Part shown: positions 7,667 to 15,924 of the stretch, in pieces | How the letters are laid out: every line of letters starts with the position of its first letter | How positions within the stretch are numbered: the stretch's first letter is position 1 | The notes under the pieces: model-generated | Told to the model about the DNA's origin: nothing | The model's input: the letters and a program-made list of their open reading frames with translations, nothing else | Database searches by the model: none | NCBI GenBank assembly: GCA_026003175.1 | Contig: BPGT01000001.1 | Span: forward strand, 248,001-312,000 | From: Armatimonadota bacterium | GTDB lineage: Bacteria > Armatimonadota > HRBIN16 | Direction: 5' to 3' | DNA length: 64,000 bases | Program-made: the position numbers and the translations under genes

Positions 7667-8187
7667 AAAAAATAGAGTACACCGCGCTGGACTACCCAGT
7701 GGAGATTCGCCGCCTTCCTGAAGAGGAGGGTGGTGGCTTCGTCGCCTGCATTCCCATGTTGGGCAGATGGACGGTGCAGGCGGTGGGCGAGACGGTCGAG
7801 GAGGCTCTTGAACTACTGGAAGAGGTCAAGGACACCGTTTTCGCGTACCTACGAGAGCAGGGCATCGCCATTCCTGCGCCACCCCCCTTCGAGGAAGCCA
7901 GGCAGTATCAGGGCAAAATCGTGCTGCGTGTGCCCCCAGCCATTCATGAAGAGCTGGTGCGTCGCGCAGAACAGGAGGGATGTAGCTTGAACCAGTTCAT
8001 CCAGAACGTGCTTGCGCGCTACCTGGGTGGCTTGCAGGCAATGGAAGCCGCCTGGAAAGAGTGGGCTCAGCGGCACCTGAGCAGCACTCCGTCCATACCA
8101 GTGGTCTGGGAAAAGGAACATGTTCGGACCACCCCTGTTCGCCCCTCCGTCGTCCCGGCAGGATCAGGATGGGTGGATGCAGCATGA
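7663..8187 (+). CDS. hicB: HicB-like antitoxin with C-terminal extension
   Basis: A 174-residue protein. Residues 1-75 are the partially degraded RNase H-like HicB domain (YPVEIRRLPEEEGGGFVACIPMLG, ETVEEALELLEEV). Residues 83-122 are a ribbon-helix-helix DNA-binding domain (GKIVLRVPPAIHEELVRRAEQ, SLNQFIQNVLARYL). Residues about 123-174 form an extra tail rich in Trp, Pro and Val (WKEWAQRHL, IPVVWEKEHV). In toxin-antitoxin-chaperone systems such a tail (ChAD) makes the antitoxin depend on its SecB-like chaperone, so this tail is a candidate ChAD by inference. Its start overlaps hicA and its stop overlaps the next gene, both by ATGA. Confidence 0.82.
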   Translation: MKKIEYTALDYPVEIRRLPEEEGGGFVACIPMLGRWTVQAVGETVEEALELLEEVKDTVFAYLREQGIAIPAPPPFEEARQYQGKIVLRVPPAIHEELVRRAEQEGCSLNQFIQNVLARYLGGLQAMEAAWKEWAQRHLSSTPSIPVVWEKEHVRTTPVRPSVVPAGSGWVDAA

Positions 8188-8633
8188 GTACCTCTCCTCC
8201 AACAGGAACGCCTCTCGCTCCTGAGCAGTACAGAAAGATACTGGAGGGGCTCAGCCTGGAGAGCATTCACCTTGCCCAATGCATTGCGGAAATCGACCAC
8301 CATCTCTTTCAGGCTGAATCATTGCAGAACACCCCTCTGCGCGTTGGGGTGCACCAGGAGGTCACACGCTGGGAACAACAGGGCGATGTGCTCACCTTCT
8401 GGCACACCTATCAGTTGAAGGGGAAACTAAAGCGCAAGCAGGCGTTGCGCATTGAGGCGGTCTATCTGATACGCTACCGCACGCAACAACCTGTCAGCGA
8501 AGAGTTCGTACACATCTTCCAGCAGTCCACCCTGATCCTGACCACCTATCCCTATTTTCGGGAGCTGGTGGATTCGACCATGAGGCGGATGGGAGTACCG
8601 CCGCTCACGCTTCCAATGGTGCTGGTCAGGTAA
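8184..8633 (+). CDS. SecB-like chaperone of a TA-chaperone operon
   Basis: A 149-residue protein whose C-terminal part, TTYPYFRELVDSTMRRMGVPPLTLPMVLV, follows the SecB pattern FPYAREcVSDLvsRGgFPPLnLaPvnF. Upstream beta-strand segments (LRVGVHQEVTRWEQQGDVLTFWHTYQLKG, QALRIEAVYLIRYR) fit the SecB core. Its start overlaps the hicB stop (ATGA), so it is co-translated with the toxin-antitoxin pair. Known TAC systems use a dedicated SecB-like chaperone to protect the antitoxin. The homology call is from pattern only; a structural search would be the test. Confidence 0.7.
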   Translation: MSTSPPTGTPLAPEQYRKILEGLSLESIHLAQCIAEIDHHLFQAESLQNTPLRVGVHQEVTRWEQQGDVLTFWHTYQLKGKLKRKQALRIEAVYLIRYRTQQPVSEEFVHIFQQSTLILTTYPYFRELVDSTMRRMGVPPLTLPMVLVR

Positions 8634-8679
8634 AGGATTCGCGTGCTTGTACGGTCGCTAACACGATGGTGCCCTGTGC

Positions 8680-9468
8680 TCAGCTGCTCGCGCTGGTGTA
8701 ATGTCTGGTGGCGAAACGCCAGAACGCCACCGCGCCTGCCAGTAGAAACGCCGCCAGCCCCACTCCCACCGGCAGCAACCACCATTCCATCCTGCCCAAC
8801 ATCGCTTTGGATGGTATTGTCGCAATGAACGCCAGCGGGATAATGAAGGTGAGGATGCGCTGGAGCACTCCACGAAAGATGTCGGTTGGGAAACGCGCCA
8901 TATACAGGATGGTATCTATCAGCGCGGAGAGGTTGTCCACTCGCACCAGCCAGAAGGAAAAGGTCATCGTCAGCAGATAAAAGGAGTAATACATCGTTAG
9001 CCCGCTGAAACAGAGCACAAAGTACTCTATCACCTGAGCAAGGTCAGGCAGAGGACGCATCCGCGACACCGCATATCCCAACATCGCAAACGAGCCAATC
9101 AGCGTGCCGATTTCATCCAGGTTCACGAAGCGGAAAGATACCCAGAAAAGGCTTGACACCGGCTTCACCAGCACAAAATCGAACGTGCCCAACCTCACCA
9201 GGCTCGGTAGCATCCCCAGGTTGCGGAAGAAGGTGATGCTGGCGATGGAGCTCATCCAGTAGCAGGTAGCGACCAGCAGGAACGCATCATTACGGTCCCA
9301 GCCGGCGATGGCGTTGGTGCGTGCATAGATAACCTCCACCAGCGCGATGAAGAAGAACAGCCAGGCGAAGTTGGTGACGACCTTCGCCCAGAAATTTGCA
9401 CGGAACTCTATCTCCCGCCGGAAGCCATTACGCCAGAAAACTTTGTATAACCGCCAGTAACGACGCAC
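8680..9468 (-). CDS. ABC-2 type transporter permease (DUF990-like)
   Basis: A 262-residue protein with about six membrane segments (NFAWLFFFIALVEVIYA, VIEYFVLCFSGLTMYYSFYLLT, FLLAGAVAFWRFA). The start MRRYWRLYKVFWRNGFRREIEFRANFWAKV and the central FVLVKPVSSLFWVSFRFVNLDEIGT loop fit ABC-2 permeases of the DUF990 type. GTG start at 9468, just after the stop of the partner permease, so the two form one transcription unit and probably a heterodimer. No ATP-binding subunit gene is adjacent. Confidence 0.82.
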   Translation of the reverse strand: MRRYWRLYKVFWRNGFRREIEFRANFWAKVVTNFAWLFFFIALVEVIYARTNAIAGWDRNDAFLLVATCYWMSSIASITFFRNLGMLPSLVRLGTFDFVLVKPVSSLFWVSFRFVNLDEIGTLIGSFAMLGYAVSRMRPLPDLAQVIEYFVLCFSGLTMYYSFYLLTMTFSFWLVRVDNLSALIDTILYMARFPTDIFRGVLQRILTFIIPLAFIATIPSKAMLGRMEWWLLPVGVGLAAFLLAGAVAFWRFATRHYTSASS

Positions 9469-9469
9469 C

Positions 9470-10285
9470 CTACATCCCCACCCCGGTATAGTATAACAAT
9501 CCCTTCCGCCAAAACAGCTTCGCCAGCAGATACAGTGACACCGTCCACGCTATCTGCATCCCGATGCCCTGCCATGCCAGCGTTTCTGGTACGCGCCCCA
9601 TAAAAATCTCTGTCGGCAAGGCGACGGTATACTGGAACGGCATGTACCGGCTCAACGCCTGCAACCATTCCGGGAAAACCCCGATGGGAACCAGCTGCCC
9701 CGACAGGAACAGCATCGGGATATAGTAAATGTTGTACACGCTGAACACTTCTTGAAAGAACAGCGCAAGCAGTCCCAGCGCGTAAGCCAGCATGAACGAA
9801 ACCAGATGCCCCATCACCAAAGAGAGCCAGAAAGCAGGTCCCCACTCAAACCGCACGTGTGTGAGGTGCGGAGCGTAAATCCACACAGCCAGCGCAAGCA
9901 TCGGTACGAACACGATGAGGCGAAACACGCGCCACGCCAGATTACGGATAAAGGTGGTCTGGAAGTAGCTGAACGGGCGCACCAGATACACCGAAAACTG
10001 TCCTTCCTTAATCTCCATTGCCACATCCCACATCAGGTGCGCCACAATGAAGTTGGTAAACGTGACCATGCAGAGATAGTACAGCACCATCTCACCCGGC
10101 GCGTAGCCGCCGATAGCCGTCCGGCCGTTATACGCGGACAGCCACACCAAAGGCATCACCAGTGCAGGCACAACATCGGTGAGTATCCATATCACCGCCT
10201 GACCGCGGTACGCCAGCGAATCTTGAAAATAGATGCTGAACACTGCCCACACCTTGCGCCGCCACAGATATAGCTGTCGTAGCAT
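9470..10285 (-). CDS. ABC-2 type transporter permease
   Basis: A 271-residue polytopic protein (MLRQLYLWRRKVWAVFSIYFQDSLAYRGQAVIWILTDVVPALVMPLVW and five more hydrophobic segments). The phrase GQFSVYLVRPFSYFQTTFIRNLAWR is typical of ABC-2 permeases that pair with the DUF990 subunit. ATG 10285 is preferred over the GTG at 10300 because the GGAGAG ribosome site lies between them. It follows the GHL10 gene by a few bases. The substrate is unknown and the ATPase must lie elsewhere. Confidence 0.82.
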   Translation of the reverse strand: MLRQLYLWRRKVWAVFSIYFQDSLAYRGQAVIWILTDVVPALVMPLVWLSAYNGRTAIGGYAPGEMVLYYLCMVTFTNFIVAHLMWDVAMEIKEGQFSVYLVRPFSYFQTTFIRNLAWRVFRLIVFVPMLALAVWIYAPHLTHVRFEWGPAFWLSLVMGHLVSFMLAYALGLLALFFQEVFSVYNIYYIPMLFLSGQLVPIGVFPEWLQALSRYMPFQYTVALPTEIFMGRVPETLAWQGIGMQIAWTVSLYLLAKLFWRKGLLYYTGVGM

Positions 10286-10289
10286 CCCG

Positions 10290-12467
10290 TTACTCTCCAC
10301 CCAAGCCGAAACTGCCGACTAGAATGCCGAAGTCAAACAGCGTCACCTCGCCATCGCCGTCCAAATCAGCGTTGGGGTTCCAGAGGGCATCACCCGACAT
10401 CGTGCCAAAAGCCTGTACCAGTAACCCGAAGTCGTACAGGGTCACCTCGTTATCGCCGTCCACGTCGCCGTTCATTAAAGAGACCGCAGCGGCTCCGGTG
10501 CTGGGCAGAAAAACGTCTGTCAGCCGCGCGGACAACCAGTGTGAGCTCTTGATGCGCACATCGTACCAGCCAGGAGCTATCGCATCATCTTTGGGCAAAG
10601 TAACGATACCCGCATCGTCCGGTGTGAGGGTGTATCGCTTGACCAGCACACCATCGCGACGCAGTACATCCACCTGCACTGGCACGCTACTGCCCAGCCA
10701 CTGCTGCCACTCCACCTGCAGCTGCAAAGAGTGAGTAGAAGGCGTTTCCACCCCCACCAGCCGTATCGCCGAGGGTACGATCACCCGCTCGTTGCCCTGC
10801 GTGGAGAGCGTACCCAGCACAGCCACGCGGTCTCCCTCAATCCATGGCACCGCCGGGCTCGTGTTCACCCGGATGGCAGTGGGCGTTTGCCCATCTTCCA
10901 CATAGATCGCTCCACCCAGCCTGTCGTTGCCTGCAGCAACGCGCACATCAGACAATATCACTACCAGCCCATCAGACTGCCCAATCAAGTCGTTAATCGG
11001 CAACGGCACGCCTCCCGTAGTGCCGGCGAGCACCGTCTCACGCCACACGCTACCTGCCGAAACCATCACTGTGCGGTTGACCACAGGCAAGCCGGATGCG
11101 CTAACGCGCAACGTATACGTGCCCGGCGGCACGTCTATAAACGCGAAAGCGCCATTGCCATCTGTGAACATGGAACGCGAGAAGCCACTGCGGAACAAGG
11201 TCACGGTGGCACGGTCCAAAGGTTGCAGGTTCGCACCGCGTAGGGCAACCCCCATCACGATGCCGGTAGTCGGGCTGTTCTTCCAGGGTAGTTCGGCAGC
11301 GGGTTGCCACTGCCCGAAATAGTTGCCAAGGGTGGTATATGCTGCCGGATTATACCACTGAATGTTGCCGGAGCTGTCCACGTTCGGCGCAGCATACGAG
11401 TAGAACACCACCCCATCTGAATACCCGCCCTGTGTGGTAGGCGTACGCACAAGGTCTATCTGCGCGAGCGTGTTGGGCAGCGTGTTCATGTACGCCCCCA
11501 GCCCTATCGCCACCGAGCGGTTGTAGCGATGGTTCTTTGCCCACGTTATCCAGTTGTTGAAGTAGGTGCGATAAGTGGAGTTGGCATGATTGTAGTAACA
11601 CATGGGGATAGCGATGTCCAGAATACCCTCCTCCGTCCACGCCCGCCAGTCTTGAAACACCGCGCTGTACGCTGAGGTGGAAAACCACGCCGATTCGCTG
11701 GTGGGACCGTTGCCCCAGGTGATGGTCGCGGCGGTTACCTTGCACCAGGGTTTGAGGGCATTCGCAGAGGCGTAGATTCGGCGCACCAGCTGGGTCACCT
11801 GGTCCCGTCGCCATTGTGACCAGACACTGTCGTTATATGCGGGTTGCCCCGTGCGTCCGTACACCGTGTTGAACCGGCCCACACTTACCGGATTGTATCC
11901 CCAGCGGTTGCCCGCAAAGCGGATATAGTCGAAATGGATGCCATCTACGTCATAGTGACGCAGCACATCCAGTGCAACACGATACATATAATCCGCCGCC
12001 TCCGGGTTGCCGGGGTCAAAGCTGTAGTTACTGCCGTCGTAGTTGGAACCGCTATCGTTGAGCGTCAGCCACTGGGGAAAACGGTTGAAGGGATGTGCCG
12101 GGTTGGATGGTGGCGTGGTGGAATTCCACACTGGTAGCATCACCAGCCAGGCGTGCACCTCTATGCGCGGCGTCTCGTTGTGCGCCCGTTGAATAAGGTA
12201 CGCCAGCGGGTCAAACCCCGAAGCTACGTCGCCAGCGATGGGTTCATAGTGTGAGATATAGTAAGCGTCGCCGCGCTTGCGCACCTCTACGAACAGCGCG
12301 TTGGCTTTGGCGGCGCGCGCCGCCTGAAGCATCGCGTCCACTTCTGCCCGGGTGCGCATCGCCGCGTGCCACGTATCCACCCAGAAAGCGCGCAGCTCCG
12401 ACGCAGCATTTGTCCGTGCTATCATTATCGCCATCGCTATCAAGATCAACCTGCCCAACAACCGCAT
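10290..12467 (-). CDS. GHL10 (DUF187) family secreted hydrolase with dockerin-like repeats
   Basis: A 725-residue secreted protein. A signal peptide (MRLLGRLILIAMAIMIARTNA) precedes a DUF187/GHL10 TIM-barrel (ELRAFWVDTWHAAM, DVDGIHFDYIRF, IAIPMCYYNH; about residues 24-370). Then come a carboxypeptidase-regulatory-like beta domain (TGIVMGVALRGANLQPLDRATV), an OB-like strand region, and a C-terminal pair of dockerin-like repeats (DVDGDNEVTLYDFGLLVQAFG and DLDGDGEVTLFDFGILVGSFG). The family is a predicted glycoside hydrolase group. The ATG at 12467 is chosen because GGAGGT sits 5 nt upstream. It is divergent from the amidase gene. Confidence 0.85.
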   Translation of the reverse strand: MRLLGRLILIAMAIMIARTNAASELRAFWVDTWHAAMRTRAEVDAMLQAARAAKANALFVEVRKRGDAYYISHYEPIAGDVASGFDPLAYLIQRAHNETPRIEVHAWLVMLPVWNSTTPPSNPAHPFNRFPQWLTLNDSGSNYDGSNYSFDPGNPEAADYMYRVALDVLRHYDVDGIHFDYIRFAGNRWGYNPVSVGRFNTVYGRTGQPAYNDSVWSQWRRDQVTQLVRRIYASANALKPWCKVTAATITWGNGPTSESAWFSTSAYSAVFQDWRAWTEEGILDIAIPMCYYNHANSTYRTYFNNWITWAKNHRYNRSVAIGLGAYMNTLPNTLAQIDLVRTPTTQGGYSDGVVFYSYAAPNVDSSGNIQWYNPAAYTTLGNYFGQWQPAAELPWKNSPTTGIVMGVALRGANLQPLDRATVTLFRSGFSRSMFTDGNGAFAFIDVPPGTYTLRVSASGLPVVNRTVMVSAGSVWRETVLAGTTGGVPLPINDLIGQSDGLVVILSDVRVAAGNDRLGGAIYVEDGQTPTAIRVNTSPAVPWIEGDRVAVLGTLSTQGNERVIVPSAIRLVGVETPSTHSLQLQVEWQQWLGSSVPVQVDVLRRDGVLVKRYTLTPDDAGIVTLPKDDAIAPGWYDVRIKSSHWLSARLTDVFLPSTGAAAVSLMNGDVDGDNEVTLYDFGLLVQAFGTMSGDALWNPNADLDGDGEVTLFDFGILVGSFGLGGE

Positions 12468-12543
12468 AGTCAACCTCCGAATACAGGGGGAAACACTGTT
12501 ATTGTAGCAGAAGCATAGTCACAGAGCAACCAGCGCGAAACAG

Positions 12544-12573
12544 TTGACAAATGGCGGTTGGTTGTGCTATCAT
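12544..12573 (+). promoter_or_regulatory. Promoter of the amidase gene
   Basis: TTGACA (12544-12549), an 18-bp spacer and TATCAT (12568-12573), 35 nt upstream of the ATG at 12609. Confidence 0.65.
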
Positions 12574-12608
12574 GCTGCCAGCCGGTAGAGAAGGAAAGGG
12601 CAATCGCG

Positions 12609-13934
12609 ATGCGTCGTGCATGGATATTGCTGGCGTTTTGGGGCGCACTCATTACTGCTCATGCCTCAGAGGATTATCCGCCCGCCCGCTGGGTTCCCGC
12701 GTACTCAGGCAACTACACCGTGTCTAACCGACCCAGCACCTATCCGATATGGTACGTGGTAGTGCATGTAGTGCAGGGGTCATACAATGGTTGCATCTCG
12801 TGGTTCCAGAACCCCAGCTCGCGCGTCAGTGCGCACTACGTGATTCGTTCCTCCGATGGAGAGGTCACACAGATGGTGCGCCACAAAGACATCGCCTGGC
12901 ACGCAGGTAACTGGTGGTATAACTGCCGCTCCATCGGCATCGAGCATGAAGGCTGGGTGGACGACCCGAAATGGTTTACCTACGCAATGTATTATTCCTC
13001 CGCCGCGCTGGTGCGTCATATCTGCCGAACCTACGGCATCCCCCGCACGCGCAGCTATATCATCGGACATGTGGAAGTGCCCGGTGCAACGCACACCGAC
13101 CCCGGTCCGAACTGGAACTGGGACCTTTACATGCAGATGGTTCAGTCCTCGGCGATACTGGAAGAGGCTTCGGTTCCGCTTACCCTGCGACCGGCAGAAA
13201 CCGCCTCCGCCCTGCTTCGCTTCCGCAACACTGGCGACGTCACCTGGCAACCAACGGGCAGTACGCCGGTACGACTGGGCACGCAAAACCCGCGCGACCG
13301 TTACAGCCCCTTTTTCACGGCGGGCAGCTGGATTTCGCCTAACCGCCCTGCCGCCGTCGCTGCTATCACTCCCCCTGAGGCATACGGAGACTTTGCTTTC
13401 GTTCTTACCGCGCCCGAACGCTACGGCAGTTACACAGAGAGCTACCAGCTGGTGCGCGAGGGGATAACGTGGTTCGGTCCCATCGTGTCGTTCCGTATCA
13501 ACGTAGTGCCCTGGGATGTGGTCTACGACAACACCAGCGCGAACTTCACCGTGTGGGGCACATGGAGCACCGGCACTATCGCCTCTGGCAAATATGGAAC
13601 AGACTACCGCTGGACAAGCACCAACCCCAACAGCACTGCCTATGCCCGCTGGTATCTGGACGTGCCCCGAGACGGTTATTACGACGTATACGCCTGGTGG
13701 AGCCAGGGGGCTAACCGCAGCACAGCGGCTCGCTACGAGATAATGCATCGCGCAGGCATCACTGTGAAGGTGGTAAACCAGCAAACGAACGGTGGCAAGT
13801 GGAACTGGCTCGGACGCTACCAGTTCATCCGCGGCACAGGCTTCGTGTACCTGCGCCCGAAAGCACCCTCGGGCTACGTGGTGATTGCCGATGCGGTGCG
13901 AATTGTTGGTCCCATGAACCCGCTCAGGCGCTAG
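12609..13934 (+). CDS. N-acetylmuramoyl-L-alanine amidase (amidase_2) with golvesin-like C-terminal domain
   Basis: A 441-residue secreted protein. After the signal peptide (MRRAWILLAFWGALITAHAS), an amidase_2 domain spans about residues 20-185. Zinc-ligand candidates are the His of WYVVVHVVQGSYN and the late His of PGATHTDPGPNWNW; SIGIEHEGW and IIGHVEVPG are further family motifs. The middle (residues about 200-310) is a beta-sandwich resembling Ig/NBR1-type modules (ASALLRFRNTGDVTWQPTG). The end (WYLDVPRDGYYDVYAWWSQGANRS, then YVVIADAVRIVG) is a golvesin/xanthan-lyase-like domain. It should cleave the stem peptide from muramic acid in peptidoglycan outside the cytoplasm. Confidence 0.87.
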   Translation: MRRAWILLAFWGALITAHASEDYPPARWVPAYSGNYTVSNRPSTYPIWYVVVHVVQGSYNGCISWFQNPSSRVSAHYVIRSSDGEVTQMVRHKDIAWHAGNWWYNCRSIGIEHEGWVDDPKWFTYAMYYSSAALVRHICRTYGIPRTRSYIIGHVEVPGATHTDPGPNWNWDLYMQMVQSSAILEEASVPLTLRPAETASALLRFRNTGDVTWQPTGSTPVRLGTQNPRDRYSPFFTAGSWISPNRPAAVAAITPPEAYGDFAFVLTAPERYGSYTESYQLVREGITWFGPIVSFRINVVPWDVVYDNTSANFTVWGTWSTGTIASGKYGTDYRWTSTNPNSTAYARWYLDVPRDGYYDVYAWWSQGANRSTAARYEIMHRAGITVKVVNQQTNGGKWNWLGRYQFIRGTGFVYLRPKAPSGYVVIADAVRIVGPMNPLRR

Positions 13935-13944
13935 GAGGAGAGCC

Positions 13945-15780
13945 ATGCGTCGTATCCTGCTCGTTGCAACATGGTTCGCTCTGCTATTACAAGCACAAGC
14001 TAATGACCTGCAAACAGACCCGCGCCTGCACAAAACGGTGAACCTGCAGCTGCCTGACGCCCTGCTGGAGGAAGTAACAGCGGAACTGAGCAAACAAACG
14101 GGCGTCCCCCTTACCGTAGACCGCACATTGAACGAGGAGAAAGCCACCCTCTTTGTGAAGGACAAACCCGCGTGGCAGGTGCTGGAGAAGCTGACCGCCT
14201 TACTGGACATACGGTGCGAGAAAAACGGCGGGGGCTACCATCTGTCTGCTGACCCGGTGGCAATACGAAAGGAACAGGACACGCTGCAATGGGAACAGGT
14301 CGCCCTGCGTCGCGAGGTGGAGAGGATGCTGCGCGAGTGGTCGCAAGCCACTCATCAGGACTACCTTGCGATAGTGGCAAAGCTGCGCGCGATGGAGGAA
14401 GAGGCGAAGCAGCTGGAAAAGGAGAAACCTCTCGGCTGGCAGGAGCGACGTGACGCATTGGGCAGAAAGATATATCCGTTGCAGCAGGTTTCTCGTGTGC
14501 ACTGCTATCTTGCAGGCTGGTGTTACCAAAGGTTACCTGCAAGTGCATGGAAGCCCTTTTGGGATGGTGAGGTGCTTTGGTTCTCCACCCCAGGCAACCT
14601 GAACGCTCTGCCTCTGCCGGCTGACGCTCTGAGATGGGTTTCTCTATTAAGCCCAGAAGCCGAATTCGTACAATTCGGCGTTCAGCTCGACAGGCATCAG
14701 GAACGCCTGGTGTTCTACCTGAGAACCCGAGACATACTCGGTGGCGACAGCTCAGTGTGCGAGGAACCCATACGCCCCGATGCGTTCCTGTACGTGCCGT
14801 TGCACCTGCGCTGGTCGCAGTGGTGTACCCCCGAAGAGACCCTCGCACGCGCTCCCCAACTGCAAGAGCGCCTTCATCGCAGCCGTGCCATATCTACTCG
14901 CCATTCGGCTGCAACAATGGCTGATTGGCTGCAACGCTGGGCGCAATATAGCGGTTCGAACGTCATAGCGGATTCGTTCCGCCTGCCGCAACCCCTTATC
15001 GAACAAGGCGATACGCTGATAGAGTGGCTGCGTGATTCCCCGATGTGGGATGGGGGGTATCTGCGAGTGGAAGGAGAGTGGCTACTCTTTCGCCACCGAA
15101 GCTACTGGCGCCTGAAACGGAGTGAGCTGCCAGAGAGGCTGGTACGCGAGATAGAGCGAAAGGCACGGCAAGAGGGGTTGTCGCTGGAAGACTATGCTAC
15201 CCTTGCCTCTTACCTCACCCCAGAGGGGATAGCACGTCTCGCATGGCCCGTCCATGATTATGCCTTCCACTTTGACCATACCCCTCTGAAAAGTGCCTCG
15301 CCTGCCCTCCGTTTCTGGGCAAGCCTCACCGACAACCAGAAAAAACTCGCCCTGCAACGCCAGCCTCTGCCTTATGTAAGCCTCACACCTGCCCAGCAGA
15401 AGCTGTTCCGCGAGGCGCTTCTGGTGAAGCTGTACGAGCAGCCGAAGCTGGTACTCCTCGACGTGCTGAACAACCCCGAGGCGCAAACGGAGCTGGCTTT
15501 TGTGGTAGACCGCTGGCGTGAAGACGCCTACACGCTCGAAGGCGATAGAGTGTCTATCACTGCCGAAAGCCCTGAGGAGCTGGAGCAACAACGCCACCTG
15601 ATACTCGACGCTCCCGACAAACAGCAGCAGGCTCAAATAGAGCAGATAACCTTCACCTTCGGCATCGATTCCTGGAGGTCTGTGCGCTATGACTTCTCGA
15701 TTCGCAACAAATTCGCTTTGTTTTCTCATCCGAAGCAGGAAAAAGAAGGATCGTCCTCAAAGATTTTACCAGAAAAATAG
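13945..15780 (+). CDS. Secreted STN/secretin-short-domain protein of unknown function
   Basis: A 611-residue exported protein (signal peptide MRRILLVATWFALLLQAQA). Residues about 25-100 (VNLQLPDALLEEVTAELSKQTGVPLTVD, ATLFVKDKPAWQVLEKLTALLDIRCEKNGGGYHL) have the STN/secretin N-terminal pattern. A charged coiled-coil-like stretch follows (about 115-165), then a second, weaker repeat of the same kind (ATMADWLQRWAQYSGSNVIADSFRLPQ). The rest is unrecognised. AGGAGG precedes the ATG, 10 nt after the amidase stop, so the two are probably co-transcribed. The STN-like fold suggests a periplasmic role, but no function can be assigned. Confidence 0.7.
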   Translation: MRRILLVATWFALLLQAQANDLQTDPRLHKTVNLQLPDALLEEVTAELSKQTGVPLTVDRTLNEEKATLFVKDKPAWQVLEKLTALLDIRCEKNGGGYHLSADPVAIRKEQDTLQWEQVALRREVERMLREWSQATHQDYLAIVAKLRAMEEEAKQLEKEKPLGWQERRDALGRKIYPLQQVSRVHCYLAGWCYQRLPASAWKPFWDGEVLWFSTPGNLNALPLPADALRWVSLLSPEAEFVQFGVQLDRHQERLVFYLRTRDILGGDSSVCEEPIRPDAFLYVPLHLRWSQWCTPEETLARAPQLQERLHRSRAISTRHSAATMADWLQRWAQYSGSNVIADSFRLPQPLIEQGDTLIEWLRDSPMWDGGYLRVEGEWLLFRHRSYWRLKRSELPERLVREIERKARQEGLSLEDYATLASYLTPEGIARLAWPVHDYAFHFDHTPLKSASPALRFWASLTDNQKKLALQRQPLPYVSLTPAQQKLFREALLVKLYEQPKLVLLDVLNNPEAQTELAFVVDRWREDAYTLEGDRVSITAESPEELEQQRHLILDAPDKQQQAQIEQITFTFGIDSWRSVRYDFSIRNKFALFSHPKQEKEGSSSKILPEK

Positions 15781-15790
15781 CCCTTCCCTA

Positions 15791-15819
15791 TTGACAATGG
15801 TGTTTTTATTTTGTATATT
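15791..15819 (+). promoter_or_regulatory. Promoter of the multiheme cytochrome operon
   Basis: TTGACA (15791-15796), a 17-bp spacer and TATATT (15814-15819). Just downstream, AACTGA (15830-15835) and TCAGTT (15851-15856) form an inverted repeat that could be a regulator site. Confidence 0.65.
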
Positions 15820-15924
15820 TAGAGTAGTGAACTGAGAAACTATAGTATATTCAGTTTGTTTTGAAACACTAGCAATTGTGCACGCCCTGTACAACAAACC
15901 CTTTGTTCTCGGGAGGATCTTCCT

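Noticed and set aside
12780-14210. A 476-codon minus-strand frame.
   Set aside because: It runs across the amidase and the start of the STN-domain gene on the plus strand, which have clear motifs.
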